This document shows, piece by piece, positions 46,101-56,623 of a stretch of DNA of 64,000 nt. Numbering within the stretch: position 1 is the stretch's first letter; every line of letters starts with the position of its first letter. Both the position numbers and the translations under genes were made by a program. The notes beneath the pieces are model-generated. The model made no database searches. It had not been told where the DNA came from and saw nothing but the letters and a program-made list of their open reading frames with translations. Origin of the DNA: Pseudo-nitzschia pungens (taxonomy: Eukaryota; Bacillariophyta; Bacillariophyceae; Bacillariales; Bacillariaceae); NCBI GenBank assembly GCA_037355855.1, contig CM074762.1:1302001-1366000 (forward strand), written 5' to 3'.

Positions 46101-46767
46101 CTCGGCCGTTCTCATCATGCAACAGGGGCAACCCGCCCTGCTCTATATTTGTCCGTGCTGCATGATCACTATCCTGCTGCTCGGACGCAAGAACCTAAAG
46201 GATCTGTGGAACGGAGCCAAGGTCTTTCGATTGGTGGACCGCCTCATCCAAAAGACGGAGCGCGAATGGGGCAAGGCACGAATGAAGCGGTTTGCCGAGC
46301 AGTGCATGAACAAAAACTCTTCGGGGTCGGGAGCTGCCTCCCGATGGGGAAGCGACCAGGGCAGCGATTCCAACCTCGACACCACCGAGTTCGCCTCGGA
46401 AGAGCTCACACAATCCGAGGAGCTTGCTTTGGTCACCGCTCCACCCCCGCCGCCTGATCCCGAGCCGCGTGATGTTTGTTTCCGGAACAACGAACACCCG
46501 GGAACACGGTCGTTCCGCAAGGCGGTCAAGGACGTCGCAACCGAGTACGGTGAGGAAGAAGAATTCAAACCCGACATCTACAAGAAGATCAAGAAGAAGC
46601 TCAAGGGGCGTCGCTTCTTCAAGAAACGTGACGACGCCTGGGAAGAGGCAACGAAGAAGGACTGTGTGAAGGAAATCGGGCTGGCGTACGATCACGAGCG
46701 CGGAAAGTTGTCGACTGTTTTACAGGACATTGACCTTGAGGCAGAACCCGACGTTCCGCTCCTTTGA
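43130..46767 (+). CDS. SPPL2-type signal-peptide-peptidase-like intramembrane aspartyl protease
   Basis: Exons 43130-45005, 45149-45781 and 45941-46767 join in frame (donors GTAAGT and GTGAGT, acceptors CTAG and ACAG) to 1111 residues. A signal peptide follows a basic stretch (PLVLLILLLLGLSWCPPC). A luminal protease-associated (PA) domain spans about 85-240 (ILLVPRGECSFERKAYAAKA, GARGIMIYD). The first TM (about 365-385) is followed by a roughly 240-residue RS/Ser/Arg-rich cytosolic insert containing a GAGAGAG run. The polytopic core holds the catalytic motifs: CYDVFF with Asp about 763, GLGDIVLPG with Asp about 834 (created by splicing) and QPALLYICP. These three define GxGD proteases that cut type II membrane helices in endosomal, lysosomal or ER membranes. 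The C-terminus is long, charged and cytosolic. Intron positions are supported because both restore known motifs. Confidence 0.9.
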
Positions 46768-47270
46768 TTTTTTCATCCTTAAAAAGTTCCATCTTGAGTT
46801 CCTTAGCTCGTTCTGGGTAGGACGAGGTTGGATCATCATGGAATGAACTTTTACTATTAAATTAAACTTTGAAATCTGTTTTGTATCATATCATATTCTG
46901 TATCTGAAACCCAAAACTACCTGTTCTTCGATGACTATACAAAATTGAGTCCTCTCGATTGCTATTACTCGCTATCTCTAATGAATTATCAAGCGACCGT
47001 TAGTTTGTAGCTTTGTGAAGTCACGCTTTTACTGCTCTCGGGAGCGATTATGAGACAGTGACAATGGACAATATTTCGTGCTCAGCCGTTTTTTTGAGAG
47101 GTCACAAATGAAACGATACCTCAAGGGCTCTATCACTATCCTCGGTAGTTAATACTGTATTGATTTTGTATAGTGTGCTGTGTGCACATTTGTTTGTTAT
47201 GTAGCGCCCGCATCGAGTCCAGTGGCGAAGATCCGTTCCAACGCCCGAGTACTCTTCGACGTAAGCATTC
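46768..47270. other. Convergent 3' spacer
   Basis: AT-rich spacer between converging genes. No coding signal; nothing repeated stands out. Confidence 0.55.
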
Positions 47271-47990
47271 TTACACCTGCGCTGTCACAAGTTTGGTGAG
47301 GGAAGAAAAATCGTCTTCCAAATCTTTGAGGTCGGACACCCAGCACTCATCGGAAACAATCTTGACCAGAAAGTACACGAGGACTCCGGGCATGGCACCC
47401 AAAGAACCCACGAGAAGAAGGACCATCACCGCTACCACAATGCTTTCCGACGCAATCGACCGCAACACCATCCAGACCGTGAAGAGAGCACCCAGAGAAC
47501 TCACTGCCCCACCCAGAAACTTCGCCACGACATAATCCCAGAGATCGTCGCCAACGAATAGAATGGCACCGCATCCACCGCACATCGCCGATGCCACAAA
47601 GTAGATTTCCAGCTCCACCTCGTCGAGGCACATGTTGCATCGTTCCGGAATCATTTCCAGCGCAAACACCCCGACGGGCACCGTGCACAACGAAACGGCC
47701 AGCGCGTGAAGCAGCACCGAGCCGCAGGACCTGGCACGGTGTTCGTTTCTTGCTTCCCGGATCTGGTGGGATCGGACGGCACGCACGATTTCTTCGGAAA
47801 TGCGGCCTTTCGCGGCACCGAACAAGCCGGAAGCACCACCCCGAAGGTCGCGACCATTGGTGTCATTGTTGTTGGGTTGCTGAATCTCCGTCGGAGAGAG
47901 TTCGAGCTCGAATCGATCGGACGTTGCCGCCGCCTCGTATTCGTCGCTCGTCAGCAGCCTTGTGCTATGTGTTTCTTCGTTTAGATTCAT
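47271..47990 (-). CDS. Four-TM membrane protein, function unknown
   Basis: A 239-residue single exon from the ATG at 47988-47990. The first 85 residues are hydrophilic with an acidic, Asn-rich stretch and a short basic helix (RAVRSHQIREARNEHRARSC). Four hydrophobic segments follow, at about 87-108 (VLLHALAVSLCTVPVGVFA), 120-145 (IYFVASAMCGGCGAILFVG), 155-175 and 180-210. A short acidic C-terminal tail closes it. A CNMC pair sits in the first loop. I recognise no family; the arrangement fits a small polytopic organelle-membrane protein. Confidence 0.65.
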   Translation of the reverse strand: MNLNEETHSTRLLTSDEYEAAATSDRFELELSPTEIQQPNNNDTNGRDLRGGASGLFGAAKGRISEEIVRAVRSHQIREARNEHRARSCGSVLLHALAVSLCTVPVGVFALEMIPERCNMCLDEVELEIYFVASAMCGGCGAILFVGDDLWDYVVAKFLGGAVSSLGALFTVWMVLRSIASESIVVAVMVLLLVGSLGAMPGVLVYFLVKIVSDECWVSDLKDLEDDFSSLTKLVTAQV

Positions 47991-49316
47991 TCTGGAATGG
48001 ATACGTCATGCTCTCGCAATTCGGAGTTACTCTTCCTTTGGGACGCTAGTGGAAGGATTGTGATAATAATATTGTGTGTGTGGTGTCAATGGTTCGTTCT
48101 TGAGTGGCATACCAGTATGATCTCAATAACTGGAACAGTCGAGTTCCGTATTTTTTTACCAATCTTACCGTAAGGTTTTTACGGTGATAGTCGAACTGTT
48201 GTGTTCTTTCATATTAATAAAATGAATGGATAGTCATTGGAGTAACTGGTAATTTACCGGATTTACCGTCCGGTAACTGTCACATAGTTGACACATAGTT
48301 GATTGGACAGTTTCGAATTTTTGAGGAACGAGAAGTTGATAGTTGACACCTCGTACGAGTACTCGTACGGTATCATTAATTTTGGTTGGTTCTTGTGGAT
48401 ATGAAGGGCCACGGTTCATACCGCGATGAACAAAAAAATGAGTTTGTCGAAGGTAACGATTTAACGGATTGCGCGTGTAAGATTCGAAAAAAATTATGAC
48501 AAACTTGGAATTTCTATTTTTAAGAAAGAAACAAGCGAGCTCCAAAAACGGAGGAGCTCATGAAAATAGGTTTCTTCGCGACAACTCAACCAGAGTTGAG
48601 GGTGGATGCGTGAAATGAGTAACCTTAAGGTTACCTGTGCCAAGTTGTATGACGAGAATAGGCCCTAAGAAATCTTCGTAGGTTTGTATGGATACGATAA
48701 TTACGTAACCAAACAAAATTTGCGGTCGATATCTCTATTTTGGTCCGGTTCATCTGTAATGGTACGTACTAATATCATAGTTCGAACGTTGAACCACCTC
48801 CGCATGAATAGGATTTCTTCTTGTTCGCCAGAAAAAAAATAATTGGTCCTCCCATCGAATCCTTTTCGTTGCTCCACGCATCAGCAATCGCACCTGTATC
48901 CGCTAATTGCACCCCGAGGATTACGTGAACCGGCAGTTTGTGACGGTAGATCCGAAGAGACAGGCAGGAACCAAAAGCCAGTCACTAGCTAGGACAGGCA
49001 CGGCATACTGAATACACGAATTGAGAAACAGAGGAAGTTCCGGTCGAAACCCGACAATAATGATGGAGTGAGTGCAGAATCTGAACTAGTTATTTCTACT
49101 CTTTCTCACAAGTCGTCATCCGTTCCCCTACCACTGGTACACGTACCCACCAATCTGCGGCGGAAACACTGCTGTGAAACGGGCATACGTGGATAAACAC
49201 GAACACTGGTAGTAGTTCCAAGGCTTGAGGAAATCTGAAGACACTGAATGCGCACAATCCTTGCATCTAGTTCTTGTAGTCACAACTAATAACATTCACA
49301 AAGACTTCGTCACATC
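47991..49316. other. Divergent intergenic region with palindromic words
   Basis: No supported gene. It contains CTTACCGTAAGG at about 48165-48176, a repeat of CACATAGTTGA at about 48282-48302, a compound palindrome CTCGTACGAGTACTCGTACG at about 48350-48369, and GTAACCTTAAGGTTAC at about 48620-48635. The last 100 bases lead into a plus-strand gene. Confidence 0.5.
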
Positions 49317-49766
49317 ATGAGCACAAACGACGATAGGCGGTACTCTCGAGACGGGCGAAAACGAACAATCGACGCGACACTTCCGAGCAGAATTCCCAAG
49401 AAAAATAGGAGCAGAAGCGAGAGCAATGGCAGCAGTGACGGTCAGCGGGAGGAGGAAGGAGCCGTGATCGAGAAAGAAGAAGAAGAATTGGATCCCGTGG
49501 CCGCGGCTCGAAAGGCTTTGGAGATGTTCCAGGAAGTGTCGGGCGAATCGGTGGCGATACACGAAACGAGTTCCGATACCCGGGCCGGCGACAACGACGA
49601 AACCTCCGATTCCAGAATCCAAAGCGACGCAGAAAGGGCGGAGGAACGACGGAAACTCGAGGAACGGAAGGAGAAAGAACGAAAGCGAATAGCTGCCGGT
49701 GAAGCAAAGCGCAGAGAATTCCGACCGAAAATTGCCGGGCTTCAAGAGAGCAACTCCTTGTTATGA
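49317..49766 (+). CDS. Small charged coiled-coil protein, function unknown
   Basis: 149 residues from ATG 49317. It is basic at the start (RRYSRDGRKRTIDATLPS, then PKKNRSRSES), like a nuclear localisation region. An acidic stretch follows, then a helix with AARKALEMFQEV and a highly charged coiled coil (AEERRKLEERKEKERKRI). No domain is recognised. The stop at 49764-49766 (TTA TGA T) is followed in the +1 frame by a protein-like stretch (DADAASDNQNDGTGFGWASK) running to 49947, so the annotated end may be premature. Overlapping minus-strand frames of similar length are shadows. Confidence 0.6.
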   Translation: MSTNDDRRYSRDGRKRTIDATLPSRIPKKNRSRSESNGSSDGQREEEGAVIEKEEEELDPVAAARKALEMFQEVSGESVAIHETSSDTRAGDNDETSDSRIQSDAERAEERRKLEERKEKERKRIAAGEAKRREFRPKIAGLQESNSLL

Positions 49767-50230
49767 TGCTGATGCTGCCAGCGACAACCAGAACGACGGA
49801 ACCGGGTTTGGTTGGGCTTCGAAAGTAGTGTTCATGTCAGACTCTTTAGCAGTAGGCCTGCGTAAAAAGCCTTGTGCTATTTCGGAGCTCCGAGGTCTCT
49901 TTCCAATCATCATCATTCGACATTCACCATGCACGATTCTCGAGTAAAGAACATTTCCTTACCGAATCGAGAACTGAAACGAATTGCTTTCAAGGGCGAA
50001 TACAACCGGATTGTTGCCATCCACCTTGGGTTTATCGCATAGCATCCGAACAACTTCGAGGTATATGTTTCATGATTATTTAAAATAATAATAAGATAAG
50101 ATCCAATAATGCAAAGAGTTATCGTGGCTGCATGCGGTGCAGAGGTACGAGGGCGATGGAAGCTTGTGTCCTCCATACTAGAGCAACGAGATTCTCGGCA
50201 ACAGCCATCGTCGCCGCGCTCTGCGATTTG
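49767..50230. other. 3' spacer, with possible +1-frame tail of the preceding gene
   Basis: Up to 49947 the +1 frame of the coiled-coil gene is open and Asp/Asn/Gly-rich at first. Beyond that no coding signal is seen before the stop of COG4 on the opposite strand. Confidence 0.45.
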
Positions 50231-51837
50231 CTACCGGATCGACTCGTTCGGCGTCGCATCGGCCGACGCCGCATCGGCCGCGGATGCCACTACGGTTTGC
50301 ACCGCGTCCCTCGAAAAATCCACCCGCAGCGAGAGAATCGCGCGCAGTTCCTTCGTCGAGAGGACCGACGTGGATTGGTAGTAGACCGACCAGTCGGAGG
50401 GTTTTTCCAGCTGCAGAATGGTGACGGCCTGGGACAACCGCTCCCACTGCGCCGTCAGCACCGGCACGGCACCGGCCTGGTCCTGGTGCGAGGCCGCGGC
50501 GGTGGACACGGCCCGCTGCATCAGCGACTGCAGGTGGTTCTGGACCATCCGGACCTGCTTGGAGAACAGCAGGCTGCCCCAGTCCGTGAACCGCTTCGGA
50601 ACGGAAGTCGACGTGACAATGTCCAGGAAGAGTTCTCCCAGGACGCGGGCAATCTCCTGGCAGAGCGACCGCAGCACGCCGACGTCGCAGTTCTCGAACC
50701 GCCGCAGCAGCTTGCAGTCGTTCATGGGCTGGATCAGCATCTTGTAGAGCCGGGCGTCCTCCTCCGCGTTCGAGAGGTGCTGGGCATTGGCAATCTCGTA
50801 GGATTCGCGCTCGAGGTAGTACCTCAAGACCGGAACGACCGCGCTTCCCTTGTACACGGCCGGGTCGTCCAGGCCACCGCAGAACTCGTGAACGATCCTC
50901 ACCGCCCGGGACTCCAGCAGCTCCTGATAGTTTCTCGAATACCGAAAGAGCTCTTCTCGTGCCAGGTGCACCATCGAATTGTGGTTGTGTCCACCTTGTG
51001 GTGGTTGGTCTTGTTTCGGATCGTCCGCATCGTCCGCATCAACATCGGCATCCGGCAACAGCAACGAGTCCAGAAACTCCACCAGCGACGAGCACGCCGC
51101 GGACGCCGAGCGAATCCCGTTCAGGGCGCACAGGTGCGTGTCGAGTCGGACCTCCTGGAAGATGTCTCCGCCCCCGGTCACCGACGACGCCAGCGACGAC
51201 GAGAGCGTCCCCAGCAATCCACCGGAAGCCGGTGCCCCCGCGGCTACGGAGTTGCCCGGAGCGGATGGCTTCGCGGTGTCTTCCTCCAGGGCCCCGAGAA
51301 GCGCCTGGGCAAACGCGTTGCTGTAGTTGCCGCTCTTCGGCGGGCTCGCGATTCCCCCGCCGTGCGGTGCGCCCGAAGCGTCGGCGGCGCCTCCGCCGCC
51401 GTTTGGTTTGTTCTTGTTCTTGCTCTTGTTCGAACCGTTGCGAGAGGATTCCTCGGCTCTCGGATCGTAGCATCCCCGCTGTTCCACCAGTGCCTCGTGG
51501 ATGCCCCTGCCGCCGGCGTCGGTGGTCCAGACGTCGCTGGCGATGGAATGGGCCACCGTGCCGATGGCCTGGTCCGATCGGGTGGACGCCGCCCGCTCGA
51601 GCGCCCTCGTCGACAGGTACTGGGCGTCTTCCACCACCGAGGGCACCCGCACCGATGCCCCGACGATGATCTCTACCGGCGAGTTGTTGGAGGGACGCAG
51701 GGCCGAGCGGAGTTGTTGCGTGGTGAGGAATCGTTCCAGGCTGGCGTATTTCCAGGTCCACTCGGGGGAGAGGTCCCGCAGAATTGTTGTTGTTGTTATT
51801 GCTGCTGCTGCTGCTGAACTCCGATGGCTTTTCGAAG

Positions 51838-51884
<47 letters not shown>

Positions 51885-52951
51885 CTGTCGCTGTCGCTGT
51901 CGTTCACCACCAGTGCAATGTAGCGATCAAAGATTTGGCACGAAAAGGCCAGCTGGTCCACCACGGCGTCCAGATCGCTCAGATCGATCTCGACCGGGCG
52001 GTCGATGGAAGCATAGGAATAGTCGCAGTCACCACCTTCCCCACCGGCATTGGTTTCGAAGGCGCTCATCCGGACCATCCAGTAGGTGTCGATTTTGGAG
52101 TCCTCCATGAACCACGCTGCCACCGTTTTTGCCAGCGTCTGGGCCTGCTCGTCCAGCGTCGCGATCGAACGACAGCACAGCTGGAAGAGCGCCGACACCG
52201 GCGGCAGGTTCGACCTCCACATCATCAGCGGGTGGATGAGGGCGGTGGCCTGGCCCAGTATGGTAGTGAGGACCTGGATGTGTTGCTTGCACGGCGATTG
52301 GTGGCCATTGTCGTCGTCGTCGTCGTCGTCATCGTGGTGGTGGTGGTGGTGTCCGTTGCTGCTCTGGAGTTCGGTTTGTCGCTTGCGGTGTTCCACGAGC
52401 CTTGCGATGGAGGGCTTGGCCCGCTGCCGGATCACCTGTTTCTGGTACGAAGCGTAGATCCCGATGATCTCGTCCACGCTTTGTTTGGTGGCATCCTTGG
52501 TTCCCTCCGCGTCGCCGTCGCAGCACAGCACGAGATTGAGTTCCGCGAGCCTCGCCGTGGCACATTGGCACTCTCGTTCTTCCTCCGCCCGATAGTGCTC
52601 GTCCTCCGGGTCGGATTCTTTCTTTCGAACCGCGAGCCGGAGCGCCTGCAGGGCCACGGTCCGCGTTTTCTGCAGGCAGTGATTCCGCAGCTCGATCTCG
52701 ATGTCGATGTCGTCGGTGGCAGCTGTGGTGGCGGTGGTCAGCGGAGGCGAGTACAGCCCCGCCAGCAAGTCGTCGACATCGTGGAGCATCCGAAAGCAAT
52801 CGCCGCTCGTCACTGCCTCCAGCGAGTCCAGCTTCCGACGAAGCTCTTCGGTTTGCATCAACAGATTCGTCACACCGTCCTGGAAGGACGTGGCGGAAGA
52901 CGCCCTTTCTTCGGTAGCACCCGCCTCGTCGTGGCTCGTCCATTCCGACAT
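50231..52951 (-). CDS. COG4: Conserved oligomeric Golgi complex subunit 4
   Basis: 906 residues from the ATG at 52949-52951 (MSEWTSHDEAG). The frame is open 66 codons further upstream, but that part lacks an ATG in good context. COG4 is a core lobe-A subunit of the COG tether for retrograde intra-Golgi vesicles. The C-terminus matches the family E domain: WGSLLFSKQVRMVQNHLQSL, then a span ending ERLSQAVTILQLEKP, then LSTKELRAILSLRVDFSRD. The N-terminal part holds the expected coiled-coil helices (LLMQTEELRRKLDSLEAV). The middle contains lineage-specific disordered inserts: a His/Asp run at about 275-290, an Asp-Ser/Asp-Asn repeat at about 345-370 and a Gly/Ala/Asn-rich loop at about 500-560. 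Together these make it over 100 residues longer than animal COG4. Confidence 0.85.
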
Positions 52952-53861
52952 GTTGATTCTCTCACGGAAATCGAATGCGCATTCTGGGATTGCCCTCTGT
53001 CGGATCCAATCCAATGTCGATTGTCGATTGTCGATTGTCGGTTGTGGTTGCGTTGGAGATTGGAGAAGTGGGAATGAGACCTTGCCGTTCAAGGTACAAG
53101 TGCCTGGTACGGGTACAACATAATTACCGTACAACACGCAACAACACACAACACTGAACTCGCAGTGCCAGACAATACGTATGATCCGTTGAGCGAAAGG
53201 TATGATTGAGATTGTTTTCTCACAAAAGTAAGTTACTACAGAATTCCTATCAGCTGTCCCCGGTTTTCAGTAGAAATTAGTAGTCGGGGACGTAGAACCG
53301 GGGGACACCTGATAAGAATTTTGTAGTATTATTATTATTTATGGAAATATTTTGAAATGTGACACAAAATCCATTTTTTTCTATTTTCTAAAAGTAAGTT
53401 ACGTGTAGTTTACTTCGTATTACGAAGTAAGTTAACCTTACGTAGTAAACCTTACTTTTCAATTCTCGAAAAATCGGAGGATTGATGGATCCACGTGGAA
53501 AAACATTCCTTTTACTCGTACTTGTACTTGTACCGGTAACTTGATTACTTGTGGTCACATCAACAACAACGATCAACGATCTCCTCCTCCATCCTGCCTG
53601 CTGCCTTTCTCCTTCATCTTTGGTTCTCGGTTCCCACTCGTTCCCACTCGATTGCTGCACCAAACTCAACCGCACCGCCTTGCATTCGATATCCATCCCA
53701 CTACGCTCTCGGGATTTCGGCGCATTCCGAGTTCAACGACAACAATCACCGGAGGGATCGGCAGAGATTCATTCGGAATCGACCGCGGCACGGAGACGAC
53801 GACAACAAAAGCAAGAACCTTCCGTTCCGTTCCGAGAAACCAATCCGAAATACTTCGCGCA
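52952..53861. other. Divergent promoter region between COG4 and Ufd1
   Basis: It contains TGTCGAT repeats at about 53020-53045, the foldback element at 53236-53326, and a dense patch of GTAAGTTAC, CGTATTACGAAGTAAG and CCTTACTTT words at about 53390-53460. The plus-strand gene's frame is open upstream of its chosen ATG, but that segment is low complexity. Confidence 0.5.
53236..53326. repeat. Short foldback element (imperfect 30-base inverted repeat)
   Basis: The left arm starts CTACAGAATTCCTATCAG and the right arm ends CTGATAAGAATTTTGTAG. The arms pair over about 30 bases, including CCCCGGTT/AACCGGGG, around a 30-base loop. TA flanks both sides, consistent with a tiny transposon-derived hairpin. 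It could also fold as RNA. Confidence 0.7.
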
Positions 53862-54855
53862 ATGAAATTCACGCGCAGTCCGGGTCGTCGACCCGACTTT
53901 CTCGCCGTGGCAGCACTGTGCCTGCTGGCACTCCTCGGTCAATCATTCGCCGAGGCTTCGACCTCGTCGTCGTCGTCGTCGTCGAAGGCAAACCCCCCCG
54001 CGAAGGAAAACCGCTTCGTCCGATTGTTCGGGGCGCACTACGAAAAAGCCCGGGCCATGGCCGTGATCGAACAGCAGGTCGAGGACCACAACGCCAGATG
54101 GATCGCCTCCTCCAAATCCCGCGCCGAGTCCACCAGCAAGCGGCGGTTGATCTGCCTGCCCCTCGACGAGCGCTTCGATCCGCCCATGGGAATGTTCAGC
54201 CACGGACACATCCAGACCGGCGACAAGATATCCCTCCCGCCCTGCTTCATGACCGCCATCAAGGAAAACAAGGCGGAGGTTCCCCTGGCTGTTCAAGGTC
54301 AGCCGGGTGGACGAATGCGGGAGCAGCGGAAACAAGCTCACCACGAGCGAGCGGGTGGGCATCGACGTCGTCGAGAAGGGATTCGCGGCCGAACCCCATC
54401 TGCGGGAGGTGGTCGGGTCCATCCTCGACGGCCGGGCCCCGGCCAACTATTGCTTTCTGCCCTGGTGGATGATGCGGGCGCTGGGCCTCAAGCCGCTGGA
54501 CCTCATCGACGTCCAGCTGATCCAGACCGTCCCGCCGGGGTCCATGGCCAGGTTCCGTCCGCAGTCGGCGGACTTTGCCAGGGACATTTCCAACCCGCAG
54601 GCCGTCATGGAAACGGAGCTCCGGCACTACTCGTCGCTGACCAAGGGATCGTCCATCGCCTTTGATTACAACGGAAAGCGGTACTGGTTCGACGTGGAGG
54701 AACTGCGGGCCGCTCCCAAGGGAGAAAAGGTGCCCATGGTCAAGGTGCAGGATTGCGATCTGGCCACGGATTTCTTGGTGTCCAAGGACGTGGTCAAGGA
54801 AAAGAGGCGAAAACTGGAGGAGGCCCGCAGAGCCCGGCTGGAAGCCGAGGAATAG
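53862..54855 (+). CDS. Secretory/plastid-targeted Ufd1-like protein (SELMA candidate), one frameshift
   Basis: From ATG 53862 the protein starts with a signal peptide (FLAVAALCLLALLGQSFAEA) followed by a Ser/Lys-rich segment without an aromatic residue at the predicted cleavage site. The Ufd1 fold follows: RLICLPLDERFDPPMGM, GDKISLPPCFM, then, one base later in frame, WLFKVSRVDECG, NYCFLPWWMM, MARFRPQSADFARDISNPQA and LTKGSSIAFDYNGKRYWFD. Ufd1 with Npl4 is the Cdc48 cofactor of ERAD. Diatoms carry a second, signal-peptide-bearing set (sCdc48, sUfd1, sDer1) in the periplastidic space that pulls preproteins across the second plastid membrane. The leader suggests that role. The frame change falls at the CCCC run at 54282-54285, where one extra C explains it. 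About 330 residues. Confidence 0.8.
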
Positions 54856-55332
54856 GTCCGGGCAAATACTGCTATGAAATCAATACTATTATTGATTAAT
54901 AATAATAACAATAATAATGATGATGATAATCATGTTGCTGGTCTAACTTCGACAATGCTATTAGCGTTTTGGAGCAAACTGATCTATGCCTCTCACTGAT
55001 TCACCGACTATGGTTTGTGGCAGGAGCTTTTGAACTATCGTTGGTTGACCAGCGCTGGAAAGAAAGCGTCACGAAAACAAGATCCGACGGATTTCTCAAG
55101 GTAAAAAAAACACCGCAGGTGAACAAAAAGATCGAGTCGGCAACCATCAAAGGCTTTTCGGAATCCGATCTATAATTGTTTCTTGGGCAATCTCAATGAT
55201 TGCACGACAACCTCTAGTCTCGGAGTGACGAACAATTTCCTTCGAAAGATTCCCTTGCATCGCTGTTGTTGGTTGGTTTGGTTTGGTTTGGTTTGGTTTG
55301 GTTCGCCCAACCCGTTCCGTTTTTTTTTTTTT
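54856..55332. other. Convergent 3' spacer
   Basis: A plus-strand frame at about 55021-55175 after a GGCAG acceptor-like site is protein-like (GAFELSLVDQRWKES) but has no upstream exon. AAT repeats lie at about 54895-54930. Poly-T and TTTGG repeats at 55270-55330 border the carrier gene. Confidence 0.45.
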
Positions 55333-56623
55333 CTATTGCGCGGTTCCGATTCTCCCCCGGAAAACGTCGTACGACACCAGCAGCAGCGCGCCGGCGAATG
55401 CTGCGGACGATGTTCGGACCCAGTCCCAGGTAGAATCCCCGGACGCCCTCGGTCCGAAGAATGGTTCCAAAGGCGTTCCTCGCGCTGGTGTAGGCCCGCA
55501 GCTCGGGGGGCTGCCCGGCCTGCATCATCAACCGCCTCCGCACCGAGTCGATCGGATAGCAGATCGTTCCCGCGACGATCGAAACGACCTGGGCAATCAA
55601 GAATCGCTCCCCCACGGAAATGGCCGCCGCCGAACTGGAGGAAGTCGAATTGGAATTCGAATCCGATTCCGCGGCGCCGGTGCTCGTTGCTCGGCGCCGG
55701 TGCACGACCTCCGTCTTGCAGGCATCGTATCCCCCCAGGTGCAGCGCGCGGTACACGACAACGCCGGCGAGAGCGATCCCGTAGCCCTGGTAGAACCCCC
55801 GGATCCCGTCCGTGGTCCAGATCTGGCGGACGACGTCCCTCATCCCCCCCGGATACACCCGGGGGGATCCGACGTCCAGGGCCAGGCGGGTCCGCATGAA
55901 CTCGATCGGATACAGGACCGTGGTGGTCGTTCCACCGGCCAGGCCGCCCGACAGGAACGACGAGACGATGCTCCGGTCCCGCTCGGGGGTGGGAGACAGC
56001 GCCAGGGTGGCGGCCAGGAGGGGTTTCATCGCGGCCTTGTAAGAGTCCATGAGCATGAAATTGAGCGCCGAGGCCCCGGCCTGCCGCAGAATGTTGGGCG
56101 TATTTCCCCGCCAAAAGGCCCACAGGCCGCCCTCCGTCGTGTAGATTTTTTGGCAAACGGTCCAGGCGTTCCAGGGAGCGGTCGGTGCCGCTGGAATGGA
56201 GCTCTGCTTGGACGCCGGCGACGACGGATTCAGTGCCGAAGGGGCTCGCTGCAGCTGCAGCACCAGCTTGACTCGCTCGATGGGGGCCGTCACGGTCCGA
56301 GAAAAAATGGCCGCCATGGCTCCGGCCACTGCGTTTCGCAAAGCGTCGCTAGAAGCACTCGTCGCGGACGGAGCCCTGGCATTCGAAGTCAAGTTCGAAT
56401 CCAAAGACGACGACGACGACGACGACGACGACGAACCCGCAGAACTCGTAGCGAGAATTCCACGCGATTGTTTCATCCGAGTCGACGACACCAACTCGCA
56501 GCCTTCCGAACGAGGGAGTCTTCGCAACGGAGCCAAACACGAAAAATGTGCTGGAAGAACACCATTGTCGACTGCGGGCAGATTCTCTTCCATTGATTTC
56601 CACTCGGGTCTGGGCCGCTTCAT
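55333..56623 (-). CDS. ADP/ATP-carrier-like mitochondrial carrier (SLC25), one frameshift
   Basis: The frame is read from the ATG at 56621-56623 (MKRPRPEWKSMEE); a later Met (MKQSRGILATSS) is also possible. Three SLC25 repeats carry PIERVK, PIEFMR and PIDSVRR. The ADP/ATP-carrier nucleotide-exchange signature RRRMMM appears as RRRLMMQ, and GNTPNILRQAGASALNF and GFYLGLGPNIVRS match the carrier helices. The expected product swaps ADP and ATP across the inner mitochondrial membrane. The last helix lies one base out of frame: after NIVRS the other frame gives AGALLLVSYDVFRGRIG and a TAG at 55333-55335. An extra base near 55399 explains this. About 429 residues. The roughly 125-residue Ser/Asp-rich N-terminal extension is unusual for this family. 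Confidence 0.8.

Noticed and set aside
50132..51817. 561-codon plus-strand frame opposite COG4
   Set aside because: Arg/Val/Gly-rich antisense shadow of a conserved gene.
54969..55175. Possible terminal exon after a GGCAG acceptor
   Set aside because: No upstream donor or exon in a matching frame could be found.
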